NCBI RefSeq assembly: GCF_022829295.1
Contig: NZ_JAKSYH010000136.1
Coordinates: 231,694-295,693 of the forward strand
Length of the DNA: 64,000 nucleotides
Direction: 5' to 3'
DNA from: Methylobacterium sp. J-088
GTDB lineage: Bacteria; Pseudomonadota; Alphaproteobacteria; Rhizobiales; Beijerinckiaceae
Every line of letters starts with the position of its first letter. Position 1 is the first letter of the stretch. The position numbers were made by a program, and so were the translations under genes. Below the pieces are notes generated by a model. That model had not been told where the DNA came from, made no database searches, and saw nothing but the letters and a program-made list of their open reading frames with translations. This document shows positions 30,071-39,925 of the stretch, piece after piece.

Positions 30071-30432
30071 TCGATCTCTGAACCGGTGTGTCCGAACCCG
30101 ATGTAGGAACCCGCGGGCTTCTACGGGGGAGGCGGCCGCCCGTCAGCCCCGTCCAAACCCGACATGTGAATTCGGTAGCTCGCAAAGGGGGGCTGTTCGG
30201 TCAGCGATTGCAGAGCCCCCCGTGGAGACACCATCCCTCTCCGAGCGAATGCTGCCTGCGCCTCGGTCGGGTTCTCTGCTCAAGCGGCGATCAGTGGCTC
30301 CTGCAATCGAATAAAGGTGCTGCCCTGACGGGCACGCCAAACCATCACAGCGTTCGCATCATCACTTCGCCGCGAGACGCGCGGTCGTGCATCTTGCAAG
30401 CCGGCGTTAGATTGGATTAGTTCCAATCTGCG

Positions 30433-30708
30433 ATGTCCGACTTCGAACCGTCTCCGGCCTGGCGCGCCCTCACTCCCGGGCAGCAGTTGATGCTGCGCCG
30501 CCTGGATCGTGACGGCGCCCTGCCGTCGCCCGGGCCCTGGGAAATGCGGACCGTGCGGTCCCTGCTCGCGCGCGGTCTCGTGCGACCCAGGCGACCCGGA
30601 GACGAAACCGTCGGCCTCTGGTTCCTGAGCGCGAAGGGGAGCCGTATCCTGCCGCGGGATCTGGACGATACGGATCCGGCCTGCGTCCCGCTCTCGTCGC
30701 CTCCGTGA
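30433..30708 (+). CDS. Small hypothetical protein, winged-helix-like
   Basis: A 91-residue protein, MSDFEPSPAWRALTPGQQLM onward, with LRRLDRDGALPSPGPWEMRTVRSLLARGLV then GLWFLSAKGSRIL. The helix-helix-strand order and the LLARGLV...LSAKGxxIL pattern are like small winged-helix domains of the DUF6958/MarR kind, but I cannot name a family. It is joined to the next gene by a GTGA overlap, so it may be made with, or act on, the transporter. Confidence 0.65.
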   Translation: MSDFEPSPAWRALTPGQQLMLRRLDRDGALPSPGPWEMRTVRSLLARGLVRPRRPGDETVGLWFLSAKGSRILPRDLDDTDPACVPLSSPP

Positions 30709-31409
30709 CCTTGATGCGCCCCGTCCATACCGAGCGGCACCTGATCAACCGGATCGGCTGGCTGCGCGCCGCGGTCCTCGGCGCCAATGACGGCCTCGTC
30801 TCGACGGCCAGCCTGATCGTCGGTGTCGCGGCCTCTGCCGCCGGTCCGGGGGAAGTTCTGGTTGCCGGCTGCGCCGGGCTCGTGGCGGGCGCGATGTCGA
30901 TGGCAGCGGGCGAGTACGTTTCGGTGAGTTCGCAATCCGACACCGAGCGGGCCGACCTTGACCGGGAGCGCGGCGAGCTCGCGGACGACCCGGCGGCCGA
31001 GCGGGAGGAACTCGCCCGGATCTATATCGACCGGGGCCTCGACGAGGCCTTGGCGCACCAGGTCGCGGACCAGCTCATGGCGAAGGACGCGCTCGGCGCC
31101 CATGCCCGCGATGAACTCGGCATCTCGGACCTTACCGCGGCGCGACCGGTCCAGGCGGCCTTGACCTCGGCGGCGACGTTCTCGGCGGGAGCGGCCATGC
31201 CGCTGCTCGTGGCGGCTGTTTCGCCCGGCCGGATCGCGGTCTTCACGGTCTCGGCGGCCTCGCTGCTGTTCCTGGCCGTGCTCGGCGCCCTCGGCGCCCG
31301 CGCCGGCGGCGCACCGCTGATCCGGGCCACGGCGCGTGTTACTTTCTGGGGGGCGCTCGCCATGGCGGTGACGGCCGGAATCGGCAGCCTCGTTGGCAAG
31401 GCCGTCTGA
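30705..31409 (+). CDS. VIT1/CCC1-family transporter (iron/manganese type)
   Basis: A 234-residue membrane protein. It starts HTERHLINRIGWLRAAVLGANDGLVSTASL, the VIT family N-terminus, and has AMSMAAGEYVSVSSQSDTERADL. A cytoplasmic acidic/charged loop follows, then three C-terminal spans. Family members move Fe2+ or Mn2+ out of the cytosol. The GTG at 30705 overlaps the upstream stop; an ATG 9 bp further on is the alternative start. Confidence 0.9.
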   Translation: MTLMRPVHTERHLINRIGWLRAAVLGANDGLVSTASLIVGVAASAAGPGEVLVAGCAGLVAGAMSMAAGEYVSVSSQSDTERADLDRERGELADDPAAEREELARIYIDRGLDEALAHQVADQLMAKDALGAHARDELGISDLTAARPVQAALTSAATFSAGAAMPLLVAAVSPGRIAVFTVSAASLLFLAVLGALGARAGGAPLIRATARVTFWGALAMAVTAGIGSLVGKAV

Positions 31410-31579
31410 CGCGGCAGGCGTGCCTCGACCCGAGACCCGGCTTCCGGGGAGACAGGCACCCGCATGTGCACCCGGACGTGATGGTGCGGCCTCACCCTCA
31501 GCTTGCACAGGCTTCCGGCCACGGCGATGGTCCGGGGCGGATCCGGCTCGGAGGAGGCCGGACCGGCACGGGGATCGCC

Positions 31580-33148
31580 ATGGGACGCTGTCTGGGTGCT
31601 GCCACGCTGGTCGCCGTCGCGTTATGCGGGAGCGCTGCGCGAGCCGAGGTGACGCGGCTCGAAATCACCGGCCGGCAAGCCTATGGCGCGTTCGCGGCCG
31701 GGGATTACGTCCGGCTCGATGGAACGGTGCACGGTGAGCTCGCGCCCGACGCCGGCGGCATTCCCGACCTCGACAAGGCGGAGCGCACCCAGGACGGCAA
31801 GGTCGCGTACGCGGCGCGCGTCATCCTGTTCATCCCGGCCGATCCCGCTGCCGGTAACGGCGCGCTGCTGGTGGACGTGCCGAACCGCGGAAACGCCTAC
31901 GCCAACGCGCTCTACAACAGCCCGCGCACCGTCCCGATGCAGTCCGGCAACCTCGAACCCGGCACCGGCTTCCTAGAGGATCGCGGATATGCCGTCGCGG
32001 AGGTCTTCTGGGAACTCGGCCGCGGCGCGGATCTGCCATCCTTCACCGATCCGGACGGGAGGCGGCGCTTCGTCGAGGGCGTCGGCTTCGCGATCGTGCG
32101 CGACACCGCGGATTTCCTCGCCCATGCGGCGTCCGATTCGACGGGAACGCGCAACCCGCTCGCCAGCGCGATCAACCGGACGATCGGCACCGGCAAGTCC
32201 CAGGATGGGCGGTTCCTCAAGACGTTCCTGCTGCACGGCTTCAACGTCGCGCAGGGCCGGCGCGTGTTCGACGGGATGCACGTCTTCGTCTCCGGCGCGG
32301 GCGTGCTGCCGATCCTGCAATCCGGCCCCGGGCCGCATTCGAGCGGCGACAAGACCCCGAATTTCGCCGATCCAGACTATCCGGGCGTCAACGACGGGCC
32401 GCTGACCATCGGCGAGATCGTCCGCACCGTCGAGGCGCGCGGGGACGTGCCGCCCAAGATGATGCTGCTCAACGCCACGGTCGATTACGCCTCGTTGCGC
32501 GCATCGCTTGGCCGGACCGGTGGGCACGGCACCGCCGATCTGCCGCTGCCCGCGAACGTGCGGATGTACGATGTCGCCGGGGCGTCGCACGTCACCGTCC
32601 TGAAGGCGGATCGCTGCACGCGTCCGCCCGGCCGGCTCGATTGGGCGCCCGTGGCCCGGGCGACCCTGCAGCGGCTGGACGGATGGGTGGCGCGGAACAC
32701 GCCGCCGCCTGCGACCCGGCTGATGCCGCTCCAGCCCGCGCCGGAGGATACGACCGTCCTGCAAGCCCCGAAGGCGTTGCCGGACGCGGTCGTGCAGGTG
32801 CCGCAGCGGGATGCCGATGGGAATCCGATCGGCGGCGTGCGGCTGCCGGACATCGCGGTGCCGCTGGGGGTTTACGGGGGCCAGAACGCGCCGCTCACCA
32901 CGTTCACCTGTTCGTTGGTCGGCGCGTATCAGCCCTTCGCCCGCACGCGCGACGCGAACGATACCGGTCTGCCGTCACTGGCCGAGCGGTACAGGTCCCA
33001 GCAGGACTACGTGACCCGCGTCGGCGTGGCCGCCCGCGCCGCGCAGGCGGACGGCTTCCTGCTGCCGGGTGATGTCGCCGTGATCGTCAACGCCGCCGCC
33101 GAGACCCCGTTGTTCGGCAACCCGGTGGAGACGGCACCACCCCGATGA
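31580..33148 (+). CDS. Secreted alpha/beta-hydrolase-domain protein (Abhydrolase_10 type)
   Basis: About 522 residues from MGRCLGAATLVAVALCGSAARA, a clear signal peptide; upstream frame is not used. The mature protein has VLFIPADPAAGNGALLVDVPNRGN, the family's QSGNLEPGTGFLEDRGYAV, and HGFNVAQGRRVFDGMHVFVSGAG, where related proteins carry parts of the active site. It matches large periplasmic proteins annotated only as alpha/beta hydrolase domain-containing; the substrate is unknown. It is convergent with the next gene, 10 bp away. Confidence 0.8.
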   Translation: MGRCLGAATLVAVALCGSAARAEVTRLEITGRQAYGAFAAGDYVRLDGTVHGELAPDAGGIPDLDKAERTQDGKVAYAARVILFIPADPAAGNGALLVDVPNRGNAYANALYNSPRTVPMQSGNLEPGTGFLEDRGYAVAEVFWELGRGADLPSFTDPDGRRRFVEGVGFAIVRDTADFLAHAASDSTGTRNPLASAINRTIGTGKSQDGRFLKTFLLHGFNVAQGRRVFDGMHVFVSGAGVLPILQSGPGPHSSGDKTPNFADPDYPGVNDGPLTIGEIVRTVEARGDVPPKMMLLNATVDYASLRASLGRTGGHGTADLPLPANVRMYDVAGASHVTVLKADRCTRPPGRLDWAPVARATLQRLDGWVARNTPPPATRLMPLQPAPEDTTVLQAPKALPDAVVQVPQRDADGNPIGGVRLPDIAVPLGVYGGQNAPLTTFTCSLVGAYQPFARTRDANDTGLPSLAERYRSQQDYVTRVGVAARAAQADGFLLPGDVAVIVNAAAETPLFGNPVETAPPR

Positions 33149-33158
33149 GCGCGGCGCC

Positions 33159-34361
33159 TCAGCGCGCCACGCCTCCGGTCGAGCCCGTCGCTTCGCCCGC
33201 GCCGGACTTAATCGCCCAAAGTTCGGTCGGCAGGGCGATCGGCGCGCCCGGCTTGTAATCGGCCGAATCCTGGATGTGCGAGGTCGTCACGTAGATCGTG
33301 CCGTCCGGCCCCTCGCTGAACGTGTCGGGCCAGCGCAACCGCGAATCCTGGACCAGGGTGGTGAGGCTCGATCCGTTCTGCGTGAGGTCGCGGACCTTCA
33401 CGGCATTGTCCTGCGGCGAGGTCACGTACATCCGGCCGTCCTTGCGGGCGATCAGCAGGCCGTCGGCCGGGCCGTTCTCGCCGACCGTGACGATCTTTCC
33501 GCTAAGCGTCCGGTCGCTCAGCATCTCGGGCACGAAGGACGACGTGGCCCAGCCGGTGAGCGCATCGGTCGGCAGGCTGTAGAGCGTCTTGCCCTTGATC
33601 GCCTGCCAATACAGCGTCTTGCCGTCAGGCGAGAGGGCGATGCCGTCCGCCGCGAAGTTGACGCCGCGTCCGTCGGGCCGGCGCAACGGCGCCCCGTCGT
33701 ATTCGACGGTGACGCTCTTGTCCGGCATGGTCGAGGCGTGGCCGGACAGCACGCGCTTGGCCGAGCCGCTGTCGAGATCCACGACGATCAGCGCGCCCTC
33801 GGCCCCGGAATCCGTGAGGAACGCGGTCTTCCCGTCCGGCGTGATGCGGACGTCGTTGATGTAGGAGGCCTGCAGGACGGTGCTGGTGTCGAACGGGATG
33901 GTCTTCACGACCGTGTTGGTCTTCAAATCGATACCGACGAGCTTAGGGCCGTCCTTGATCACGTGGGCCATGGCGGGGGCGGCCGCGTCGACAACCCAGA
34001 GCCGGTCCTGCTGGTCGGCCACGACACTCTGGACGCAGACGAAATGCGTCTTGGGGTCCACCGTGTCGGACTTCGCGTTGCGCCAGCCGTTCCATTCCGC
34101 GTCCGGGAAGGGGACGGGCTTGCCGTCCTTCAGCTCGGCGACCGAGACCGGGGCATCCTCGCTCCACCGGGGGAAATTCACGAACAGTCGCCCATCCCGG
34201 CTGGCGGTGACGCCCGTGACCTGATGATCGAAGCCCGTCACTCTGGTGAGCGTCGCTTGGCCGGACGGCTTGTCCTGCGCCGAGGCCGGTGCCGACAGGA
34301 GCGCCGCGCCGGACATCAACAAAAGGGCCAATCCGGGCCGAAAGCCGGTGAAAAACGTCAT
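33159..34361 (-). CDS. Secreted beta-propeller protein of the major royal jelly / SMP-30-like family
   Basis: A 400-residue protein. The signal peptide ends ALLSAPASA. The family pattern follows: DGRLFVNFPRWSED, VCVQSVVADQQDRLWVVDAAAP, SYINDVRITPDGKTAFLTDSG, and ADGIALSPDGKTLYWQAIKGKTLY, all blades of a six-bladed propeller. Bacterial members are often called gluconolactonase- or dopachrome tautomerase-related, with no firm activity. It lies tail to tail with the secreted hydrolase. Confidence 0.85.
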   Translation of the reverse strand: MTFFTGFRPGLALLLMSGAALLSAPASAQDKPSGQATLTRVTGFDHQVTGVTASRDGRLFVNFPRWSEDAPVSVAELKDGKPVPFPDAEWNGWRNAKSDTVDPKTHFVCVQSVVADQQDRLWVVDAAAPAMAHVIKDGPKLVGIDLKTNTVVKTIPFDTSTVLQASYINDVRITPDGKTAFLTDSGAEGALIVVDLDSGSAKRVLSGHASTMPDKSVTVEYDGAPLRRPDGRGVNFAADGIALSPDGKTLYWQAIKGKTLYSLPTDALTGWATSSFVPEMLSDRTLSGKIVTVGENGPADGLLIARKDGRMYVTSPQDNAVKVRDLTQNGSSLTTLVQDSRLRWPDTFSEGPDGTIYVTTSHIQDSADYKPGAPIALPTELWAIKSGAGEATGSTGGVAR

Positions 34362-34439
34362 GGCGCGTACTCCAGGGAATTCATCGGGCCAACGCGCTGC
34401 GACAGGCCGGGGTCCCGCAGGATCCGGCGCCGAGCCTTC

Positions 34440-35513
34440 TCAGCGCGCCGCCGGCTCGTGGATCGGGCAGCCGTTGAAGCGCTCGCGGAACGCAGCCGAG
34501 TGCCGGTAGGGTGCGTTGCGGGCGCGATTGATGTTACCGAGCGGCCGGTGCGCCGCGAGGCCGGTCCAGACGCTGAACCGCATCCCCTCATCGACCGCCT
34601 GGACCCGAGCCGCGTCCCAGCTGTCCTGCGGTCCAACCGTGATGGTCGCGACCCGCTGAAACGGCGCTTCCTCCTCGTCCCACGCGACGGTCGGATCCTC
34701 GACCGGCTGGCGGTCCAGGTCGCGGCAGAGCTGCACCCGGAACTCCCACACGCCCTCAATGCCGGACATTTCGGAACGGACGGTCTCGCGGATCGCGTCA
34801 GGCCGGCCGGACGCGTCGATCTCGGTGCCGGTCAACTCGGTCAGCCCGGACGAGACCGGGCGGAGCGAGAACTTTGCGATGTAGTCGCCAAAGCGAAACG
34901 GCGTCACGCTGTAATAGGTCTCGCCGAGGGGATCGACGTTCGGCGCGCCGCCGAGGGAGGCAAGGGTCGGGCTCTCGACGCCGACAGCCTGCAGCGCCTT
35001 ATTGACGCCGCGCAGCACCGTGGAGGCGGCGACCTTGAGGCCTTCGGCCTGGTCGGTGGTGCCGGCGAGCAGCTTCAGGCTGCCAAGGAACTTCTGGGCG
35101 TCCGGCGCCTGGAAGACGGGTCCGTTGACCATGATGAAGTTCTGCGTCGTCCCCTCTGCGTCGGGCAGGCGCTCCCCGGGAGCGTCGAGCACCTTCACGG
35201 CAAGGCCGCGTGGCAGCGAGACGGCATCGGGCAGGATGTCGCCCGCATTGGTCGACAGTCGCATGTAGACCCTGTGCGTACCGGGCTTGGCGAACAGCCC
35301 CTGCGCCAGCTCCGGCGGCAGGCCGTCCGCGATGCGCATCACCCCTTCGAGGATGCCGTGAGCCTTCGCGTGGACGGACCGGACGGCATGGCCGGAATCG
35401 TCGGCGACACGCTGCAGGATCGTGTCGAAGGTCTGGCACAGTTCCGCGATGGTCTCACCCTCGTCCGGCTTTACCACCTCGACGTCAGGGCTGTAGCGCA
35501 CGGGTGATTGCAA
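34440..35513 (-). CDS. Catalase-fold haem protein, probable TTG start
   Basis: About 357 residues, similar to the short catalase family proteins rather than true catalases. It shows ARAHGILEGV-like KAHGILEGVMRI, YMRLSTNAGDILPDAVSLPRGLAVKVLD, NFIMVNGPVFQAPDAQKFLG, and a C-terminal GNINRARNAPYRHSAAFRERFN. No ATG fits: upstream sequence to 35726 reads as Ser/Arg-rich nonsense. TTG at 35513 has GGCGGAGA 6 nt ahead and is preferred; GTG at 35501 is possible. Peroxidase or lipid-peroxide activity is possible but not shown. Confidence 0.78.
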   Translation of the reverse strand: MQSPVRYSPDVEVVKPDEGETIAELCQTFDTILQRVADDSGHAVRSVHAKAHGILEGVMRIADGLPPELAQGLFAKPGTHRVYMRLSTNAGDILPDAVSLPRGLAVKVLDAPGERLPDAEGTTQNFIMVNGPVFQAPDAQKFLGSLKLLAGTTDQAEGLKVAASTVLRGVNKALQAVGVESPTLASLGGAPNVDPLGETYYSVTPFRFGDYIAKFSLRPVSSGLTELTGTEIDASGRPDAIRETVRSEMSGIEGVWEFRVQLCRDLDRQPVEDPTVAWDEEEAPFQRVATITVGPQDSWDAARVQAVDEGMRFSVWTGLAAHRPLGNINRARNAPYRHSAAFRERFNGCPIHEPAAR

Positions 35514-35633
35514 GGTTCGTCTCCGCCGTTGGGCGAGAACAGAACTTGCGGATCTGCGTGACGTTCCGGATGGCGGAACACACGATTGCCCGCCAATGAC
35601 CGCGGGCACTGTCGCTGAACTTCTAAACAGCGC

Positions 35634-35663
35634 GACGCGGCGTCGCCGGAGCGACACCGCGTC
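35634..35663 (-). terminator. Hairpin after nrdJ, likely terminator
   Basis: GACGCGG-c-GTCGC, tetraloop cgga, GCGAC-a-CCGCGTC: twelve base pairs with one mismatch, 28 bp beyond the nrdJ stop codon on the minus strand. It is followed on that strand by GCGCTGTTTAG, a short T-run only. It separates nrdJ from the catalase-like gene. Confidence 0.5.
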
Positions 35664-35691
35664 GATGGTGCTTACGGGACAGGCCCGGTGA

Positions 35692-38600
35692 CTACGAGCA
35701 GCCGGTGGTGCCGCCGCAGGTGTCACACTTCAGGCAGGTGCCGTTCCGGACCAGCGTGAAGTTCGCGCATTCCGGGCAGGCCTCGCCGACATAGCCCTTC
35801 ATCTTCGCCTCGGCGCGCCGGTCGGCGACGCTCCGCTCCGCCTTCGCGAAGGGCAGGGAGTCGGCGACGGTCTCGGCGTGGCCAGCAACCGCCGGTTCAG
35901 ACTTCAGCGCCGTGCTGCCGCGGATCGCGTGGACGATCCCGCCGGCCGGAGCCGACTGGCCGGCGTTCGCCGCACCGACACCCAGGCTTGCACCGGCCGG
36001 GCCACCCTGGATCAAGGTGAGCCGGTCGGCCGAGCCGCGGAGCAGGCCGCGGGAGACGACCGAGGAGGCCGCGGCGGGCTTGGGACCCTCGCGGGTCGTG
36101 TCGCCGCTCTCGCCGCCGCCGATCACCGTGCCGCCGATCTCGGCGGGGCTGACATGGGCGAGGTCGGCGCGGCCGAGATACGAGACCGCCAGCTCGCGGA
36201 ACACGTAGTCGAGGAGCGACGTCGCGTTCTTGATCGCGTCGTTGCCCTGCACGAAACCGGCCGGCTCGAACCGCGTGAAGGTGAAGGCCTCCACGTATTC
36301 CTCCAGCGGCACGCCGTACTGGAGGCCCAGCGAGATCGCGATGGCGAAGTTGTTCATCAGGCTCCGGAAGGTCGCGCCCTCCTTGTGCATGTCGATGAAG
36401 ATCTCGCCGAGGCGGCCGTCGTCGTACTCTCCGGTGCGCAGGTAGACCTTGTGGCCGCCCACCACCGCCTTCTGGGTGTAGCCCTTCCGGCGGGTCGGCA
36501 GCTTCTCGCGGGAGCGGATCCGCTCCACCCGCTCGATCACCCGCTCGACGATCTTCTCCGCCACCGCGGCGGCCTTGGCGGCGGCCGGGGCCTGGATCAG
36601 GGCCTCGATCGCGTCATCGGCCTCGTCGTCCTCATCCGCAATGAGGGCCGAGTTGAGCGGCTGCGACAGCTTGGAGCCGTCGCGGTAGAGGGCGTTCGCC
36701 TTGAGGGCGAGGCGCCAGGACAGCAGGTAGGCCGCCTTGCAATCCTCCACCGTGGCGTCGTTCGGCATGTTGATGGTCTTGGAGATCGCCCCCGAGATGA
36801 AGGGCTGCGCCGCCGCCATCATGCGGATGTGGCTGTCGACCGACAGGTAGCGTTTGCCGATCCGGCCGCACGGATTGGCGCAGTCGAACACCGGGTAGTG
36901 CTCGAGCTTGAGGAAGGGCGCGCCCTCCAGCGTCATCGCCCCGCATATATGGGTGTTGGCGGCCTCGATCTCCTTCTTCGAAAAGCCGAGGAAGGGGAGC
37001 AGCTCGAAGGTCGGGTCCGACAGCTTTTCCGCGGGGACCTTCAGGGCCTGCGTCAGGAAGTCGTCGCCGAGCGTCCAGCGGTTGAACACGAACTTGATGT
37101 CGAAGGCCGACTTCAGGCCCTTCTCAACAGCCGCGATCTTCTCGTCCGAAAAACCCTTGGCGCGCAAAGTCGTCGGGTTGATGCCCGGCGCCTGACCCAT
37201 CGAGCCGTGGCCGACCGCGTAGGCCTCGATCTCGGCGATCTCGGATTCCCGGTAGCCCAAAGCCCGCAGGGCGTCCGGCGCGGCCTGGTTGATGATCTTG
37301 AAGTAGCCGCCGCCGGCCAGCTTCTTGAACTTCACCAGGGCGAAGTCGGGCTCGATGCCGGTGGTGTCGCAATCCATCACGAGGCCGATCGTGCCGGTCG
37401 GCGCGATCACGGTGGCCTGGGCGTTGCGGTAGCCGTGCTCCTCGCCGAGCTTCAGCGCCCGGTCCCAGGCGGCACGGGCATGGTCGCCGAGGTCCGCCTG
37501 CGGAATGTTGGCGTGGTCGAGCCCGACCGGAGCAACGTTCAGGAACTCGTAGCCCTCGCTTTCGCCGTAGGCTGCCCGGCGATGGTTGCGGATGACCCGC
37601 AGCATCGCATCGGCATTCTCGTCATAGGCCGGGAAGGTGCCGAGTTCGGCCGCCATCTCGGCCGAGGTGGCGTAGGCGACGCCGGTCATGATCGCGGTGA
37701 GCGCGCCGGCCAGAGCCCGGCCCGCATCCGAATCGTAGGGCAGGCCCATGGTCATCAGCAGGCCGCCGATATTGGCGTAGCCGAGGCCCAGCGTCCGGTA
37801 ACGGTAGGACAGTTCCGCGATCTCCTTCGACGGGAACTGCGCCATCATCACCGAGATCTCGAGCACGACCGTCCAGAAGCGATTGAGGTGCTCGAACGCC
37901 TCGACATCGAAGCGCTTGGTCTCGCGATCATAGAGCGTCAGCAGGTTCGCCGAGGCGAGGTTGCAGGCGGTGTCGTCGAGGAACATGTACTCGGAGCACG
38001 GGTTCGAGGCCCGGATCCGCCCGCCCGCCGGGCAGGTGTGCCAGTCGTTCATCGTCGTGTTGAAGTGCAGGCCCGGATCCGCCGAAGCCCAGGCAGCCTC
38101 GCCGATCTTCTCCCACAGCTCACGCGCCGGCAGCGTCTTGGTGGCCTTGCCGGTGGTGCGCGCCTGGAGGGTCCAGTCGGCATCCGCCTCGACAGCGCGC
38201 AGGAAGTCGTCGGTCAGCGAGACCGAGTTGTTGGAGTTCTGGCCGGCGACCGTGAGGTAGGCTTCGGAATCCCAATCGGTGTCGTAGACGGGGAAGTCGA
38301 TCTTGGTGAAGCCCTGCCGGGCGAACTGCACGACGCGCTTGATGTAGGAATCCGGCACCGAGGCGCGGCGGGCGGCCTTGATCTCACGCTTGAGCGCCGG
38401 GTTGCGCTCCGGATCGAAGCAGGCGTCGCCTTCGGCCTCGCATTGCGTGCAAGCCTTCATCACCAGGTTCAGGTGCTTGGAGACCACCTTCGAACCGGTC
38501 ACCAGGGCGGCGACCTTCTGCTCCTCCTTCACCTTCCAGTCGATGAAGGACTCGATATCGGGGTGATCGATATCCACGATGACCATCTTGGCGGCGCGCC

Positions 38601-39423
38601 GCGTGGTGCCGCCCGACTTGATCGCGCCGGCCGCCCGGTCGCCGATCTTGAGGAAACTCATCAGGCCGGACGACTTGCCGCCGCCGCCGAGTTTCTCGTT
38701 CTCGCCGCGCAGCATCGAGAAGTTGGAGCCCGTTCCGGAGCCGTACTTGAACAGGCGCGCCTCGCGCACCCACAGGTCCATGATGCCGCCCTCGTTGACG
38801 AGGTCGTCCTGAACCGACTGGATGAAGCAGGCATGCGGCTGCGGATGCTCGTAGGCCGAGGCCGACTTGGTCAGCACGCCGGTCTGCGGGTCGCAGTAAT
38901 AGTGGCCCTGGCTCGGTCCATCGATGCCGTAGGCCCAATGCAGGCCGGTGTTGAACCATTGCGGCGAGTTCGGCGCCACCATCTGGCGGGCGAACATGAA
39001 GCGCAGCTCGTCCATGAACGCCGATGCGTCGTCCTCCGACGAGAAGTAGCCGCCCTTCCAGGCCCAATAGGTCCAGCAGCCGGCGAGCCGGTCGAACACC
39101 TGCGTGGCCGAAGATTCGGAGACGAAGCGTTCGTCCTCGGGCAGCGCGGCGAGGGCAGCATCGTCCGGCACCGAACGCCACAGGAAGGACGGGACCGCGT
39201 TCTCCTCGACCTTGCGCAGCCGCGCCGGCACGCCCGCCTTGCGGAAGTACTTCTGCGCGAGCACGTCGCTCGCCACCTGGCTCCAGCTCTCCGGCACGTC
39301 GATGCCGTCGAGGCGGAACACCACCGAGCCGTCCGGGTTGCGGATCTCGCTCAGCGCCTTGCGGAACGTGATGCTGGCGTAGGGCGATTGTCCGGCCGTT
39401 GTGTAGCGACGCTCGAACCGCAT
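35692..39423 (-). CDS. nrdJ: Adenosylcobalamin-dependent ribonucleotide reductase (class II)
   Basis: About 1243 residues from [18 protein letters not shown], preceded by GGGAGAGG; a longer upstream frame lacks a ribosome site. It is the large alphaproteobacterial NrdJ type. Active-site stretch: [20 protein letters not shown] (Asn, Cys, Glu). Also [27 protein letters not shown], and a C-terminal zinc-ribbon-like [27 protein letters not shown] carrying the reducing cysteines. It makes deoxyribonucleotides using vitamin B12. A candidate NrdR box lies about 240 bp upstream. Confidence 0.97.
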   Translation of the reverse strand: MRFERRYTTAGQSPYASITFRKALSEIRNPDGSVVFRLDGIDVPESWSQVASDVLAQKYFRKAGVPARLRKVEENAVPSFLWRSVPDDAALAALPEDERFVSESSATQVFDRLAGCWTYWAWKGGYFSSEDDASAFMDELRFMFARQMVAPNSPQWFNTGLHWAYGIDGPSQGHYYCDPQTGVLTKSASAYEHPQPHACFIQSVQDDLVNEGGIMDLWVREARLFKYGSGTGSNFSMLRGENEKLGGGGKSSGLMSFLKIGDRAAGAIKSGGTTRRAAKMVIVDIDHPDIESFIDWKVKEEQKVAALVTGSKVVSKHLNLVMKACTQCEAEGDACFDPERNPALKREIKAARRASVPDSYIKRVVQFARQGFTKIDFPVYDTDWDSEAYLTVAGQNSNNSVSLTDDFLRAVEADADWTLQARTTGKATKTLPARELWEKIGEAAWASADPGLHFNTTMNDWHTCPAGGRIRASNPCSEYMFLDDTACNLASANLLTLYDRETKRFDVEAFEHLNRFWTVVLEISVMMAQFPSKEIAELSYRYRTLGLGYANIGGLLMTMGLPYDSDAGRALAGALTAIMTGVAYATSAEMAAELGTFPAYDENADAMLRVIRNHRRAAYGESEGYEFLNVAPVGLDHANIPQADLGDHARAAWDRALKLGEEHGYRNAQATVIAPTGTIGLVMDCDTTGIEPDFALVKFKKLAGGGYFKIINQAAPDALRALGYRESEIAEIEAYAVGHGSMGQAPGINPTTLRAKGFSDEKIAAVEKGLKSAFDIKFVFNRWTLGDDFLTQALKVPAEKLSDPTFELLPFLGFSKKEIEAANTHICGAMTLEGAPFLKLEHYPVFDCANPCGRIGKRYLSVDSHIRMMAAAQPFISGAISKTINMPNDATVEDCKAAYLLSWRLALKANALYRDGSKLSQPLNSALIADEDDEADDAIEALIQAPAAAKAAAVAEKIVERVIERVERIRSREKLPTRRKGYTQKAVVGGHKVYLRTGEYDDGRLGEIFIDMHKEGATFRSLMNNFAIAISLGLQYGVPLEEYVEAFTFTRFEPAGFVQGNDAIKNATSLLDYVFRELAVSYLGRADLAHVSPAEIGGTVIGGGESGDTTREGPKPAAASSVVSRGLLRGSADRLTLIQGGPAGASLGVGAANAGQSAPAGGIVHAIRGSTALKSEPAVAGHAETVADSLPFAKAERSVADRRAEAKMKGYVGEACPECANFTLVRNGTCLKCDTCGGTTGCS

Positions 39424-39925
39424 GAAACACACCTCTCCCGACGGGACACGAAGGCCCCGGCCCCGCACGAAGCGGGGTCTATTCCCGATAGTGGGATGCG
39501 CAGCAGGCCACGCTCATAGGTTGAGCCGACCCCGGCCACGCATGCGAAATCTTGGAACGGCCGCCCCTGCTGCACACGCCACTCCGGAGCGCGACCGATA
39601 CAGCGAGAATACCGCTTCATAGGCTCCCACGTCAACAAGTGGTGTTCCGCTGCTCAGTTCCACGCTAGATGTTGTGCCGGCTTGCAGAATCCTGTGGATA
39701 TCCGCTGAGGCCTGCGTAAGTGTCGTTGCGGCTTCCGAGATTCGGTTCGGGAATATTTTGGATTCACAGCGTCACGCGCCTGTGATTTCAGGGCTTGGGC
39801 GGGAACCGTCCCTTGACGCTACCGCGTAGCGACACATCATTCGGCGCGCTGGACTCGCGCGCGTGCGGTCACCATAACAGCGCCGGAAAGCGTCCGAGCG
39901 GCGCGACACGATTCCGGGACCGGCG
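39424..39925. other. Intergenic region between nrdJ and the NDUFA12-like gene
   Basis: No gene is seen. The region should hold divergent promoters. The only clear element is the NrdR-box-like palindrome at 39661-39676 with a weaker neighbour at 39627-39642. No cobalamin riboswitch core was recognised despite the B12 dependence of NrdJ. Confidence 0.5.
39661..39676. promoter_or_regulatory. Candidate NrdR box
   Basis: CACGCTAGATGTTGTG is 16 bp and close to the NrdR consensus acaCwAtATaTwGtgt (recalled). NrdR boxes usually come in pairs; CCACGTCAACAAGTGG at 39627-39642 is the nearest partner but is weaker and the spacing is slightly off. NrdR represses ribonucleotide reductase genes when dATP is high. 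Confidence 0.4.

Larger units (their letters stand above)
29297..30432. other. Gene-free kilobase upstream of the kdp operon
   Basis: No coding frame has convincing bias or similarity. The stretch 29297-29770 should include the kdp promoter (minus strand), but no clear -35/-10 pair was found. Two composite palindromic repeats occupy 29777-29866 and 29900-30070 and are listed separately. I see nothing interpretable in 30071-30432. Confidence 0.5.

Noticed and set aside
35878..39519. 1213-codon plus-strand frame opposite nrdJ
   Set aside because: It mirrors nrdJ almost end to end, with shadow composition and no recognisable domain.
39424..39660. Possible cobalamin riboswitch in the nrdJ leader
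   Set aside because: I looked for the B12-box core and the usual helices because NrdJ needs B12, and found none.
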